DNA of 35,849 bases from Candidatus Aminicenantota bacterium (GCA_030673995.1 DAOUYU010000001.1:1-35849); one strand, 5' to 3'; positions 1-8,583 are shown, counted from the stretch's first letter. Numbers and translations: made by a program. The notes: generated by a model from the letters alone, not told the origin.

Positions 1-10
1 GTTGCCTGTC

Positions 11-69
11 CCCTTTTTCCTAGCATTTTATTGCCCCCTTTTTCTGTGCCCTTTTTCTAGCATTTTATT
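11..69. repeat. Two-copy direct repeat before the first operon
   Basis: A 22-base unit at 11-32 recurs with one base missing at 49-69; both copies run from a CCCTTTTT block to TAGCATTTTATT. The first bases of the window (2-18) also resemble the right arm of the large hairpin at 25186-25236 (GCCTGTCCCC followed by T). The window therefore probably opens inside another member of that hairpin family. No coding potential is seen. Confidence 0.55.
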
Positions 70-89
70 CCTCCAGGCGAAGCCTTTGT

Positions 90-118
90 TTGCATAATGA
101 AGGGGCCTGTATTATACT
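90..118 (+). promoter_or_regulatory. Sigma70-type promoter of the cPGS-arcC-argF operon
   Basis: A -35 hexamer TTGCAT (90-95) and a -10 hexamer TATACT (113-118) are separated by 17 bp. A start near 125 would give a leader of about 25 nt. An AAGGAG ribosome binding site follows at 136-141, 8 bases before the ATG at 150. The genes to 5424 are spaced closely enough to be read from this promoter. Matched by eye only. Confidence 0.55.
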
Positions 119-149
119 AAGTTTTCATTTTTTTTAAGGAGTTACTCAG

Positions 150-1454
150 ATGAAAAACGTTCTCATAATGGGCGCGGCAGGAAGAGATTTCCACAACTTC
201 AACGTCTTTTTCAGAGAGAAGGAAGAATACCGTGTCGCAGCCTTCACGGCAACCCAGATCCCGGACATAGAGGGCCGAAAATACCCGGCTTCTCTTGCAG
301 GAACGCTTTATCCTGACGGAATTCCAATCTTTTCCGAGGAAAAACTTGCCACGCTCATTAAAAAACATGAAATCTCAGATGTTTTTTTCTCTTATAGCGA
401 TGTGCACTATGAATACATCATGCACAAAGCATCACAGGTATTAGCCGCAGGAGCAAGCTTTACTCTCCTCGGCCCTCAAGAAACGATGTTGAAGAGCAAA
501 CTCCCCGTGATCTCGGTCTGTGCTGTCCGGACTGGATGTGGAAAGAGCCAGACAAGCCGGAAAATTGCGCTTCTTATCAAAGAAAAAGGGAAACGTGTTG
601 TTGTCATCCGCCATCCTATGCCTTACGGAGATTTAGCGAAGCAGAAGGTTCAGCGTTTTGCTTCTTATGAAGACATGATAAAGCATGAGTGCACCATAGA
701 AGAAATGGAAGAATACGAGCCCCATATCAAGGATGGTATTGTCGTCTACGCCGGCGTGGATTACGGTGCTATACTCAAAGAGGCAGAAAAAGAGGCCGAT
801 ATCATTCTCTGGGACGGAGGAAATAACGACTTTTCATTCTACCAGTCCAATTTAGAGATTGTAGTCGTCGATCCTCACAGACCCGGCCATGAACTCCTGT
901 ATTACCCCGGAGAGGTAAATTTCAGGAGAGCCCATGTGTTAGTGATCAACAAGATGGACAGCGCCGAGAAAGAAAAGTTAAACCTACTCCTTGAAAACAT
1001 CAAAAAGTTCAATCCCGCAGCAACCGTTATCCGCGCCAACTCAGCAATTTCTGTCCCAGAAGGAGAAGAAATCTCCGGTAAGACAGTCCTGGTCATTGAA
1101 GATGGACCAACACTGACCCACGGAGAAATGCCTTACGGCGCGGGAGTGATTGCCGCTACGAGATACAGAGCCTCAAAAATCATAGACCCGAGGCCTTTTG
1201 CTGTAGGAAGCATCAATGAGACATTCCAAAAATACACCCATTTGGATAAAGTGCTTCCAGCCATGGGGTATGGAAAAAAACAAATGGCCGAGCTTGCCGA
1301 GACTATTGATAAAATCGAGTGCGACCTCGTGGTCAGCGGCACTCCCATTGACCTTGGCCGGCTGATCAAAACAAATAAAAGAATCCTTCGTGTCTCCTAT
1401 GAACTGGAGGAAATCGGCACCCCGGATCTTGAGGAGGTCCTGAAAGAATTCTGA
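150..1454 (+). CDS. cyclic 2,3-diphosphoglycerate synthetase-like P-loop protein
   Basis: A 434-residue cytosolic P-loop NTPase resembling archaeal cyclic 2,3-diphosphoglycerate synthetase and its bacterial COG2403-type relatives. Residues 1-110 form a Rossmann-like N-terminal part starting VLIMGAAGRDFHNFNVFFR. A P-loop RTGCGKS lies at 127-133, an acidic WDGGNND strand near 221-227 and a GTPase-like NKMD near 267-270. The archaeal enzyme makes cyclic 2,3-DPG from 2,3-diphosphoglycerate with ATP. Whether the bacterial homologues do this is not established to my knowledge. The start is supported by AAGGAG 8 bases upstream. Its stop overlaps the carbamate kinase start by one base (TGATG), so the two are probably translationally coupled. 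Context with carbamate kinase and OTCase suggests a role in carbamoyl phosphate or energy metabolism, but this is inference. Confidence 0.8.
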   Translation: MKNVLIMGAAGRDFHNFNVFFREKEEYRVAAFTATQIPDIEGRKYPASLAGTLYPDGIPIFSEEKLATLIKKHEISDVFFSYSDVHYEYIMHKASQVLAAGASFTLLGPQETMLKSKLPVISVCAVRTGCGKSQTSRKIALLIKEKGKRVVVIRHPMPYGDLAKQKVQRFASYEDMIKHECTIEEMEEYEPHIKDGIVVYAGVDYGAILKEAEKEADIILWDGGNNDFSFYQSNLEIVVVDPHRPGHELLYYPGEVNFRRAHVLVINKMDSAEKEKLNLLLENIKKFNPAATVIRANSAISVPEGEEISGKTVLVIEDGPTLTHGEMPYGAGVIAATRYRASKIIDPRPFAVGSINETFQKYTHLDKVLPAMGYGKKQMAELAETIDKIECDLVVSGTPIDLGRLIKTNKRILRVSYELEEIGTPDLEEVLKEF

Positions 1455-2404
1455 TGAAAAGAAAAATCGCGCTTATTGCCTTCGGTGGAAATGCCATCCT
1501 CCCTGAAACACAGAGGGGACTCCAAACAGAGCAGATGAATAACGCCAAAAAAGCTGCCTCCCTAATGATCCATATCATAAAAAAAGGCTATGACCTTATC
1601 ATCGTTCACGGCAACGGTCCTCAAGTCGGCAATCTCCTCATTCAAATGGAGGAGGCGAGTAACAAAATTCCCCCTTTCTCTTTAGAAATTTGTGATGCCA
1701 TGACTGAAGGGAGCATGGGTTTTATGCTCGAGAAGGCCGTTATCAACGAACTCCGCAAGAACTCTCTTGACAAGGAAGTGGCCACATTGATTACCCAGGT
1801 GGTTGTCGACAGGGACGATCCCGCTTTTAAGAACCCCAGCAAGCCCATCGGCCCTTTCTACACAAAATACAGGGCCCGGATGCTTATCAAAGAGAAAAAA
1901 TGGAAAATGATAGAAGACTCCGGCCGTGGATACCGCAAAGTTGTCCCTTCTCCCAGGCCCATCGATATTGTCCCCAAGAGAATCATCCGGGACCTGATCC
2001 ATTCGGGAAAAATCGTCATCACATCAGGCGGGGGGGGCATACCAGTCATCATCAACTCCAGGGGTTTCTTTGAGGGAGTCGAGGCCGTTATCGACAAAGA
2101 TTATGCCGCAAGCCTTCTTGCCCGAGAAGCTAATGCAGAGCTTTTTATCATCTTGACCAACGTGGAACGGGTCTATTTGAATTACGGCTCTCCAGATGAA
2201 AAGCCCATCCCGGTCATGACGGTCGGCCAGGCTAAAAAACATCTATCCCAGGGACAGTTCCCAGCCGGTTCCATGGGTCCTAAAATCAAGGCTGCCATAG
2301 AATACATCGAAGGAGGAGGGAAAGAAATGCTGATAACCTCAGCTAATCAACTCAAAGCGTCTTTGATCAATCGTTCGGGGACGAAAATTAGACCTTTGCA
2401 ATAG
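1454..2404 (+). CDS. arcC: Carbamate kinase
   Basis: A 316-residue amino acid kinase family enzyme that interconverts carbamoyl phosphate plus ADP with ATP, CO2 and ammonia. Family signatures are visible in order: GGNAILP near the N-terminus, HGNGPQVGN, a glycine-rich GGGGIPV, DKDYAASLLA in the nucleotide-binding half, then LTNVERVYLNYG and GSMGPKIKAAIEYI. Length matches bacterial ArcC. The ATG overlaps the stop of the preceding gene, and ornithine carbamoyltransferase follows after 7 bases. Together the two enzymes can turn citrulline plus phosphate into ornithine and ATP, or run in the biosynthetic direction. No arginine deiminase or agmatine deiminase gene is in the window, so the source of carbamoyl groups cannot be told. 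Confidence 0.95.
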   Translation: MKRKIALIAFGGNAILPETQRGLQTEQMNNAKKAASLMIHIIKKGYDLIIVHGNGPQVGNLLIQMEEASNKIPPFSLEICDAMTEGSMGFMLEKAVINELRKNSLDKEVATLITQVVVDRDDPAFKNPSKPIGPFYTKYRARMLIKEKKWKMIEDSGRGYRKVVPSPRPIDIVPKRIIRDLIHSGKIVITSGGGGIPVIINSRGFFEGVEAVIDKDYAASLLAREANAELFIILTNVERVYLNYGSPDEKPIPVMTVGQAKKHLSQGQFPAGSMGPKIKAAIEYIEGGGKEMLITSANQLKASLINRSGTKIRPLQ

Positions 2405-2411
2405 GAAAAAA

Positions 2412-3332
2412 ATGTTGGAAGACTTCATTTCTGTACATGATCTAAGCCTTTACCAGTTCAGCAAAATACTGGACTTGACTCAGGAGATCAAGGACCACCC
2501 CCGGCGTTTCCAGAATAAACTCAAAAACAAAATCCTTGCAATGATCTTCGAAAAAGCCTCTTTACGCACCAGGATGACATTTGAAGTGGGAATGATCGAA
2601 CTCGGAGGGGAAGCTGTCTATTTGAGCCCATCGGATATCGCAATAGGCACAAGGGAAACCCCCTACGATGTAGGAAAGAACCTTGAGAGATGGGTGAGTG
2701 GCATAATGATCAGAACCTTTGCTCACAAGAATGTTATTGATCTAGCTGAAGCCTCTCGCATCCCTGTCATCAACGCTCTAACCGACCTCCTTCACCCCTG
2801 CCAGGCCATGGCAGATTTTTTCACTTTAAAAGAGAGGCGAGGAGACATGTTAAACCTCAAGCTGGCTTATGTAGGAGACGGTAATAATGTCTGTCACAGC
2901 CTTCTTTTTACTGCAGCAAAAGCCGGGAGCAAAATCAGTGTAGCGACACCTCCTGGATATGAACCCCAACCAGAGATTATCAAACAGGCAGAAGATGACG
3001 CTCAGGAAACGGGAGGAAGCTTCTTCTTCACAAATGACCCCGCTGATGCTGTCGAGGCTGCTGATGCCGTATATACTGATACTTGGGCTTCCATGGGACA
3101 GGAAAATGAAAAAGAAAAAAGAGCCGAAATTTTCGCTCCTTATCAAGTCAACAAGGAACTGATGGCAAAAGCCAAAAAAGACGCCCTTTTTATGCATTGT
3201 CTTCCGGCCCACCGGGGAGAAGAAGTCACGGATGATGTCATTGATTCTTCACAATCCATAGTTTACGATCAAGCTGAAAACAGACTTCATGTACAGAAGG
3301 TCATCCTGCTTTTACTCTTAGAGAAACAATAA
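2412..3332 (+). CDS. argF: Ornithine carbamoyltransferase
   Basis: A 306-residue carbamoyltransferase forming citrulline from ornithine and carbamoyl phosphate, or the reverse in catabolism. The carbamoyl phosphate loop SLRTRMTFEVG is present near residue 51, HPCQAMAD near 131, and the ornithine-site loop HCLPAHRGEEVTDDV near the C-terminus. The HCLP motif favours OTCase over aspartate or other carbamoyltransferases. The ATG follows an AGGAAAAAA stretch. It lies 7 bases after arcC, so it is almost certainly co-transcribed. Direction is ambiguous: the arcC partner suggests ATP-yielding citrulline phosphorolysis, while the sequence alone fits an anabolic ArgF equally well. Confidence 0.93.
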   Translation: MLEDFISVHDLSLYQFSKILDLTQEIKDHPRRFQNKLKNKILAMIFEKASLRTRMTFEVGMIELGGEAVYLSPSDIAIGTRETPYDVGKNLERWVSGIMIRTFAHKNVIDLAEASRIPVINALTDLLHPCQAMADFFTLKERRGDMLNLKLAYVGDGNNVCHSLLFTAAKAGSKISVATPPGYEPQPEIIKQAEDDAQETGGSFFFTNDPADAVEAADAVYTDTWASMGQENEKEKRAEIFAPYQVNKELMAKAKKDALFMHCLPAHRGEEVTDDVIDSSQSIVYDQAENRLHVQKVILLLLLEKQ

Positions 3333-3339
3333 AAAAACA

Positions 3340-5424
3340 ATGAGTGACAACAACGAAAATACAAAAATCACTGAAAAAGACCTTCTTTTTATCGAAAAAG
3401 AACTCTCTCAAACTAACAAAACTATCTCCTTCCACGAGTTGACAAAAAAACTGGCTTACAAAAAGACCTCCAGTCAACTGAGTAAAGAGGTCAAAATATA
3501 TGATCCCAGCTGCAAGTATGAAATCAACGACTTCATCTATAAAGAATATGACGAACCCTTGATGGTCAGCAGTAAAGGCGTAGAACTCTTTAAGGGAGCT
3601 GTTGTTTTAGAGGTCGTCAATAAAACCGCCTACGAAGATTACGGTTGTGAGATGTTGCAGGTTGATTATGCAGGAGGAGGATTTTTTCGGAAATACATGG
3701 ACTACATGAAGAAAGCAAAAGCTCAAGTTCTTCTCCCCTGCAATCTTGAAGGGAAAGCAGCTATCCCTGAAAAGATGGAAAAAAAAGAAGACCCACGGCT
3801 GACCGAGCTTCCTATGACAGATAGAGACTTAAAAGCCCTGGGAAAAAACATGAGAACAGCTTTACAAAAATCATCGAAATTCTTCAATTGGAACGAGTTT
3901 TGGCAACTCACAAAGAAACAAATAGAAATTAAGGATGAAAAAATAAAGGAGATTGAAAATCATATTCTAAAGGAGAAAGTATCGACAGCAACATCAGAGC
4001 TGGTGGATAAATTCTTTAACACGAAGAGTTCGGATGATCTTTTTGAGCTTTACTGTATGAGTTTAAACTTCATGCTCGAAAAAAAGCACAAGAAGGACTT
4101 TGTCTATGCTTGCCCTCTTGATTGGGGAAAATGGCATCTGAAGACAATACTCAATTCCTTGCCTAAGAATTTAGCCCTCTCGGCTCCAAAAGCCACGCTC
4201 CCTGTTTTCGCAGGCAAAGAAGAAGAGGAAACGATTCAAACCCAAGATTTCTCTCTAAAAATCTATCTCACCTGGAGAGAACTCCTTTCTGGGGGCATCC
4301 AAATTTCCAGAAGCCTCAATAAAGAGCTCTCTCCTTGTAGAGAATACATTTTTACCGATATTGAAGAAGGCAAGGATTACACTGTCTATCACTACCCACA
4401 GCACAGCTTTCTTCTGGGTTTAAAAGATTTCTACAAGAACAATAATGTTCCTCAGGGTGCAAGCCTGACATTAGAAAGGAAAGGAGTCAATCAATTCAGC
4501 TTCTGGTTGAAGAAATCAAAGAAAAAACTTTCTGCAATGAAAATGTCGTACAACCCTAAAGAAGATAAACTTTCTCTGGACGAAGAAGAACTCTTCACCT
4601 TCGCTATTCCCAATAAAATTATCCACATAGAGAGAGAAACCCTGAAAAAGCTCCTCTTGCTTTACCCAAAAAGAGATAATCTGGATCTCCATGAGTTTTT
4701 GGTTCTCATTTTTAAAAATTTTGGTATGGAGAACAAGAATTCTTCCCTTCATTTTCTCAGAGCTTATCATCTGATCGATGTTCTAAAATGCACTACCCAG
4801 GAAGAGGTTGAAAAAGCTCTACTCCGTTCAACAGAATTCTCACAATCCGAAAAATCCAAAGGTATCTTCTTTTACCATGAAATAATAAAAGTCGAAGAAG
4901 AAGAGGAGCCTGAAAAACCCGCTGTAATTATTCCTGAAATGCCTCCTGAGGAAGCAGTTGAAGAAGCCCCTCCTTTAGCCACAAGCACACAAGAAGCTCC
5001 TGTTGAGGAAATTCCACCGCCTGAAGCCAGGGAGGGAACGAAAGAAGTAAGAGTTGAAGTTCCTTTCGAACCCCTTGAAACAGAAATTGCAGGGAAAGAA
5101 AAAATTGAAGAGCCTCTGAAGCCAAAAAGAGAAAAGGTAACAAAGAAGCAAAGAGTAATGATGGAGGCCGAGAGAGTCCCTCGCGCAAGAAAAGGAGAGA
5201 AAAGATATATCGAAGAAAAAATTGAGCTCGAAGAATCCGAACAGGAGGCATTTTTAGCTGTTAAGGCCAAGGAGAAAAAAGAAGCTAAAGAAGAAAAAGC
5301 CACAGCACCCCCCGAGGAAAAAAAGAAAGAGTTTAAACGATATGTCTCCGAAGAACCCGCTTTTGGTCTCTTTGCTGAAAAGCTCAAAACAGCTTTAGAC
5401 AAAACAAAGAAAGAAAAGAAATAA
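3340..5424 (+). CDS. Unknown 694-aa protein with long charged C-terminal tail
   Basis: I do not recognise this protein. It has no signal peptide and no clear membrane segment. Residues 1 to about 130 look globular and could include a winged-helix-like start (FHELTKKLAYKK). A charged helix lies near 190-215. A globular middle (about 300-500) contains repeated beta-strand-like stretches such as TWRELLSGGIQISRSLNKEL and a GLKDFYKNNNVPQGASLTLE segment. From about residue 517 to the end the protein is rich in E, K, P and A, like a disordered linker, with a short helix-forming end EEPAFGLFAEKLKTALDK. The gene starts 7 bases after argF without a good ribosome binding site. It ends 5 bases before the stop of the convergent SelB-like gene. 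Operon membership is clear; function is not. Confidence 0.75.
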   Translation: MSDNNENTKITEKDLLFIEKELSQTNKTISFHELTKKLAYKKTSSQLSKEVKIYDPSCKYEINDFIYKEYDEPLMVSSKGVELFKGAVVLEVVNKTAYEDYGCEMLQVDYAGGGFFRKYMDYMKKAKAQVLLPCNLEGKAAIPEKMEKKEDPRLTELPMTDRDLKALGKNMRTALQKSSKFFNWNEFWQLTKKQIEIKDEKIKEIENHILKEKVSTATSELVDKFFNTKSSDDLFELYCMSLNFMLEKKHKKDFVYACPLDWGKWHLKTILNSLPKNLALSAPKATLPVFAGKEEEETIQTQDFSLKIYLTWRELLSGGIQISRSLNKELSPCREYIFTDIEEGKDYTVYHYPQHSFLLGLKDFYKNNNVPQGASLTLERKGVNQFSFWLKKSKKKLSAMKMSYNPKEDKLSLDEEELFTFAIPNKIIHIERETLKKLLLLYPKRDNLDLHEFLVLIFKNFGMENKNSSLHFLRAYHLIDVLKCTTQEEVEKALLRSTEFSQSEKSKGIFFYHEIIKVEEEEEPEKPAVIIPEMPPEEAVEEAPPLATSTQEAPVEEIPPPEAREGTKEVRVEVPFEPLETEIAGKEKIEEPLKPKREKVTKKQRVMMEAERVPRARKGEKRYIEEKIELEESEQEAFLAVKAKEKKEAKEEKATAPPEEKKKEFKRYVSEEPAFGLFAEKLKTALDKTKKEKK

Positions 5425-5429
5425 AACAG

Positions 5430-6515
5430 TCACAGAATTTCCCGCAACGAGCCTTTTCTCCGGGTCACCCCCACTTGATCCAGCAACTCAAGAAGAGGAA
5501 TGGCATACTTCCGGCTAAGTCCGGTCATCTTCTTAAAATCTGCAACCGTCAACTCTTTTTTCCCGAATTTTTTGATCCTGCTGATAATCTCATCCAACCA
5601 CCGGGAATGAAGGATCAATCCGTCTCTTCCCTGGACAATCTTTTTTCTCTCGATGAGCAGAGAAAGCATCCTGTCTAACATTTTTGAAGAGAGGCGAAAA
5701 CGCTTTTGAAGCTCCTCAAAAGAAAATGTACAAAATTCTCCTTTAAAGCACATACCCTCCAGGTCTTTTAAGATTTTTTCTTTTTCCGGGGTAAGAACAA
5801 CCATAAAATCAGAGAGCGAGAAGTTGTCTTCTAATGCCTTAATCTGGCCTGCACGCAATAGATGCTTCAGGGCCAATGACAAAATTCTAGAGTGAAGGTC
5901 AAATCTTTTTTTAACTCTCTCCATGGACACTCCCGGTTCCTCTGGATGCTTGTTATGAAAATGAACAAGAAAAGTCAGAATTTTCTGGCAGAGGAAATCA
6001 AGGCTTTCCTGGGAAATAAGAAAAAGAGGGGAAAAAGAGAGGATTCTTATTCTCCCCTCTTGCTCCAATTCCTGGGTCAAGCGAAGAAGGGACCTCTCGG
6101 TCAAAGAAGAAAAATTGATCGCTTCTCTCTCCTTTAAGCCCTTTATCCTCTTTTCCTGGATTAGGGCAAAAAGCATCAGCTTCTCATCTCCCTGTAGACA
6201 CTCAAGGAAGGCTATTCTTTTCTTTATTTTCTTTCTGCTTATTTTCTCCGAAAAGGGATTAAGAACAAGCCCTTCCCCTAAAAGGTTTTTCCCCTCCACT
6301 CCTTTGACCTCAAATTTATCTTTCCATCTTAACAGAAGGCACTTCTGGCAATGGATTCGGACAAAAGAAGGACCCGGCTTTTCCGTAAGAGCTGGCTCAT
6401 AAAAATAAAAAGAGGCAGGAATCTTTATCCCCTGGACAAGAAGCTGGGCCTGTAAGGGCTTTTCTCTGTCTACAGGAGAAATGTTGACAACCGCATCAAA
6501 ACAACCAGTCTTCAT
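5430..6515 (-). CDS. SelB-like protein lacking the GTPase: domain III plus four winged helices
   Basis: A 361-residue protein matching the C-terminal half of selenocysteine elongation factor SelB. Residues 1-90 resemble SelB domain III, including LLLRWKDKFEVKG and GEGLVLNP. Four winged helices follow at about 98-172, 174-237, 240-303 and 305-361. HFHNKHPEEPGVSMERVKKR matches the start of WH2. LSRKYAIPLLELLDQVGVTR with VTRR at 350-353 is the hallmark of WH4, which grips the SECIS hairpin in SelB. No G1-G4 motifs or EF-Tu-like domain exist here: upstream DNA encodes RNase R. I chose the ATG at 6515 because it overlaps the RNase R stop as ATGA. A longer frame begins at 6602 inside rnr but has no domain support. 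The length equals E. coli SelB minus domains I-II. It may be an RNA-hairpin-binding factor or a split SelB half; function is unproven. Confidence 0.8.
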   Translation of the reverse strand: MKTGCFDAVVNISPVDREKPLQAQLLVQGIKIPASFYFYEPALTEKPGPSFVRIHCQKCLLLRWKDKFEVKGVEGKNLLGEGLVLNPFSEKISRKKIKKRIAFLECLQGDEKLMLFALIQEKRIKGLKEREAINFSSLTERSLLRLTQELEQEGRIRILSFSPLFLISQESLDFLCQKILTFLVHFHNKHPEEPGVSMERVKKRFDLHSRILSLALKHLLRAGQIKALEDNFSLSDFMVVLTPEKEKILKDLEGMCFKGEFCTFSFEELQKRFRLSSKMLDRMLSLLIERKKIVQGRDGLILHSRWLDEIISRIKKFGKKELTVADFKKMTGLSRKYAIPLLELLDQVGVTRRKGSLREIL

Positions 6516-8581
6516 CGAGCCTTTTTTTCCCTTTCTGCACTCAATATCAAGCTCAATCTTTTCAGGATAGGATCGACAGCAACACCAATCACTTTCACCC
6601 AATCCCCTAATTCAAATGTCCTCCCTGTTCTTCTACCGGTCAATGTTTTTTCAGATTTTTTAAAATAATAATCTCCATCCATATCTGAATAAGAGATAAT
6701 GCCACCAACAAAATAATCGGCAAGTTCGACAACCAAGCCAGCTCTGGTAATGTCTACAATTATCCCCTCAAATTCCTCTCCGAGCATTCTCTTCAGGAGG
6801 CGAAATATCCTCCATTCCATGAGATCTTTTTCTGCCACCCCTGCATTTCGTTCCTGCTGAGAACAGTGAAGAGCCAACGAAGAAAGAGCGGTCATCTTCA
6901 CTTTTTCTTGTCTGAGAACTGTCTTTAAAATCCGATGGACAGCCAGATCAGGATAGCGTCTGATAGGTGAGGTAAAATGAGTATATTCCTTTTTAGCAAG
7001 GCCGTAATGTCCCTCGTCCTCTTCAGAATAAACGGCTAATTTCAAGGATTTGAGAACCTGCAGATTGATAAATTTTTCCTCCGGCTTCCCCTCAAACTCC
7101 TTCAGAACATACTGCAGATCCCTCGAGTCGACCTTCTTTCCTGAGGGAAGGGAAAGGCCAAAATGAGACAGAATCTCTCTCAGCCTCTCCAGATCCTTTA
7201 AGGCCGGCCGCGGATGGATCCTGCGTATCAATGGAACATGTTTTTGGCTTAAAAATAAGGACACTGCCTCATTGGCTACAACCATGTATTCTTCAATAAC
7301 CCGGTGAGCCTCATTACGCTCAAAAGGCACGACCGAGTGGAGCCTCCCTTCCTTATATACGAGCTCCGGCTCCAGAATGTCAAAATCCAGACTTCCTTGT
7401 TTCACTCTTCTTCTTCTTAATATACGAGCCAGGTCCTCCATCATCAACAAAGCCGAAACTAAATGAGAATACCTTCTTCTCTCTCCCTTATCCCCCTCGA
7501 ATATTTTGTAAACAGAATGATACGTCATCCTCTCTGCTGTCCGGATCAAAGAGGGGTGAAATTCAGTCTTCAAAACCTCTCCGTCCCCGTCTATTTCAAG
7601 TAACACCGAAACGGTTAACCTATCCTCTTTAGGTCTAAGGCTGCATATATGATTGGAAAGCTTCTCCGGCAACATGGGAAGGGTAAGTTCAGGAAAATAA
7701 ACGCTCGTTCCTCTCTCAAAGGCCTCGCGGTCCAGGAAAGAGCCGGGCTTGACATAGTGGGAGACATCAGCAATGTGGACGCCAAGAAGAAAATGTCCAC
7801 TCTCAAGCATTTTTATGCTCACCGCATCATCAAAGTCTTGAGCACTTTCACCATCAATGGTCACAGTCATCCAGTTGCGATAATCTACTCTTTCTTTTTT
7901 ATCCTCCAAACAGATTTTAGAGGTGTACTTTTCAGCCTCTGTTAAAGCTTCTTTTGAGAAAAAAGAGGCTAAATCGTATCTCTGGATGATAACCCGTGTG
8001 TCGACTCCAGGATCATCAGGCATACCCAGAACTTCTTTTAGATGCATCGAATTCCTGTCAACCTCCACAATCATTCCGGGAAGGGGCGAAAGATTCTTTG
8101 TGGAGGCTAGCGGAATCTCTTCCGAGGAAGGGGAGTCGAAGGGGAGAAAAAAGGGTTTTCCCCATCGTTCCTTATAAAGACCAACTCTTCTTCTTTTTCC
8201 CCTTTTTACTATCCTGACCACCCGTCCTTCGGGCTTTCCCTTTTTCCCGCGCTCCATATAGAGGACCTCAACAACATCTCCCTGGAGAGCCCCTCCGGAG
8301 TAACGGCCAGGAATAAAGATGTCTCCCGTAGAATCTCCTTCAGGAGTGACAAATCCGTATCCCCTGAGAGAGGCGACAAGTCTTCCTTTAACCAGATTAG
8401 ACTTAGCAGGGATGAGATACCGTCTTTTCAATCTTAGAATCACTCCCTGACTTTCCAGCCGTCTCAGGCTCTTTTTCAGCGCCTGTCTTTCCCTGGGTGA
8501 GATGCGAAGCTGCAGGGTAATTCTCTGGAAACTCAAACCTTCCCTCTTTTTTTTCAACAGAGATATGACTTTGTTATCCAT
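6512..8581 (-). CDS. rnr: Ribonuclease R (RNB family 3'-5' exoribonuclease)
   Basis: A 689-residue hydrolytic exoribonuclease degrading structured RNA. Residues 1-58 form an HTH-like N-terminal region and 62-130 cold-shock-type OB folds (RGYGFVTPEGD). The RNB catalytic domain spans about 235-560. TIDGESAQDFDDAVSI at 241-256 supplies the metal-binding aspartates D243, D249, D251 and D252. YTHFTSPIRRYPDLAVHR near 533-550 is the second family signature. A C-terminal S1 domain (about 603-682) starts FEGIIVDITRAGLVVEL. It is shorter than E. coli RNase R (813 aa), mainly lacking the long basic tail. The ATG lies 2 bases after the stop of the preceding gene with no good ribosome binding site, so translation probably depends on coupling. 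Its own stop overlaps the SelB-like start. Confidence 0.93.
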   Translation of the reverse strand: MDNKVISLLKKKREGLSFQRITLQLRISPRERQALKKSLRRLESQGVILRLKRRYLIPAKSNLVKGRLVASLRGYGFVTPEGDSTGDIFIPGRYSGGALQGDVVEVLYMERGKKGKPEGRVVRIVKRGKRRRVGLYKERWGKPFFLPFDSPSSEEIPLASTKNLSPLPGMIVEVDRNSMHLKEVLGMPDDPGVDTRVIIQRYDLASFFSKEALTEAEKYTSKICLEDKKERVDYRNWMTVTIDGESAQDFDDAVSIKMLESGHFLLGVHIADVSHYVKPGSFLDREAFERGTSVYFPELTLPMLPEKLSNHICSLRPKEDRLTVSVLLEIDGDGEVLKTEFHPSLIRTAERMTYHSVYKIFEGDKGERRRYSHLVSALLMMEDLARILRRRRVKQGSLDFDILEPELVYKEGRLHSVVPFERNEAHRVIEEYMVVANEAVSLFLSQKHVPLIRRIHPRPALKDLERLREILSHFGLSLPSGKKVDSRDLQYVLKEFEGKPEEKFINLQVLKSLKLAVYSEEDEGHYGLAKKEYTHFTSPIRRYPDLAVHRILKTVLRQEKVKMTALSSLALHCSQQERNAGVAEKDLMEWRIFRLLKRMLGEEFEGIIVDITRAGLVVELADYFVGGIISYSDMDGDYYFKKSEKTLTGRRTGRTFELGDWVKVIGVAVDPILKRLSLILSAEREKKAR

Positions 8582-8583
8582 TT

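Noticed and set aside
4872..5402. 176-aa serine-rich frame on the minus strand
   Set aside because: It is the antisense reading of the E/K-rich tail of the 694-aa gene, so its composition is explained by that tail.
6516..6602. Longer version of the SelB-like protein starting 29 codons upstream
   Set aside because: It lies wholly inside the rnr reading frame, its residues do not look like SelB, and the ATGA overlap at 6515 gives a better start.
5430..6602. SelB-like gene as a pseudogene fragment of selB
   Set aside because: The frame is intact, collinear over five domains and coupled to rnr. The DNA upstream holds no trace of a GTPase domain in any frame.
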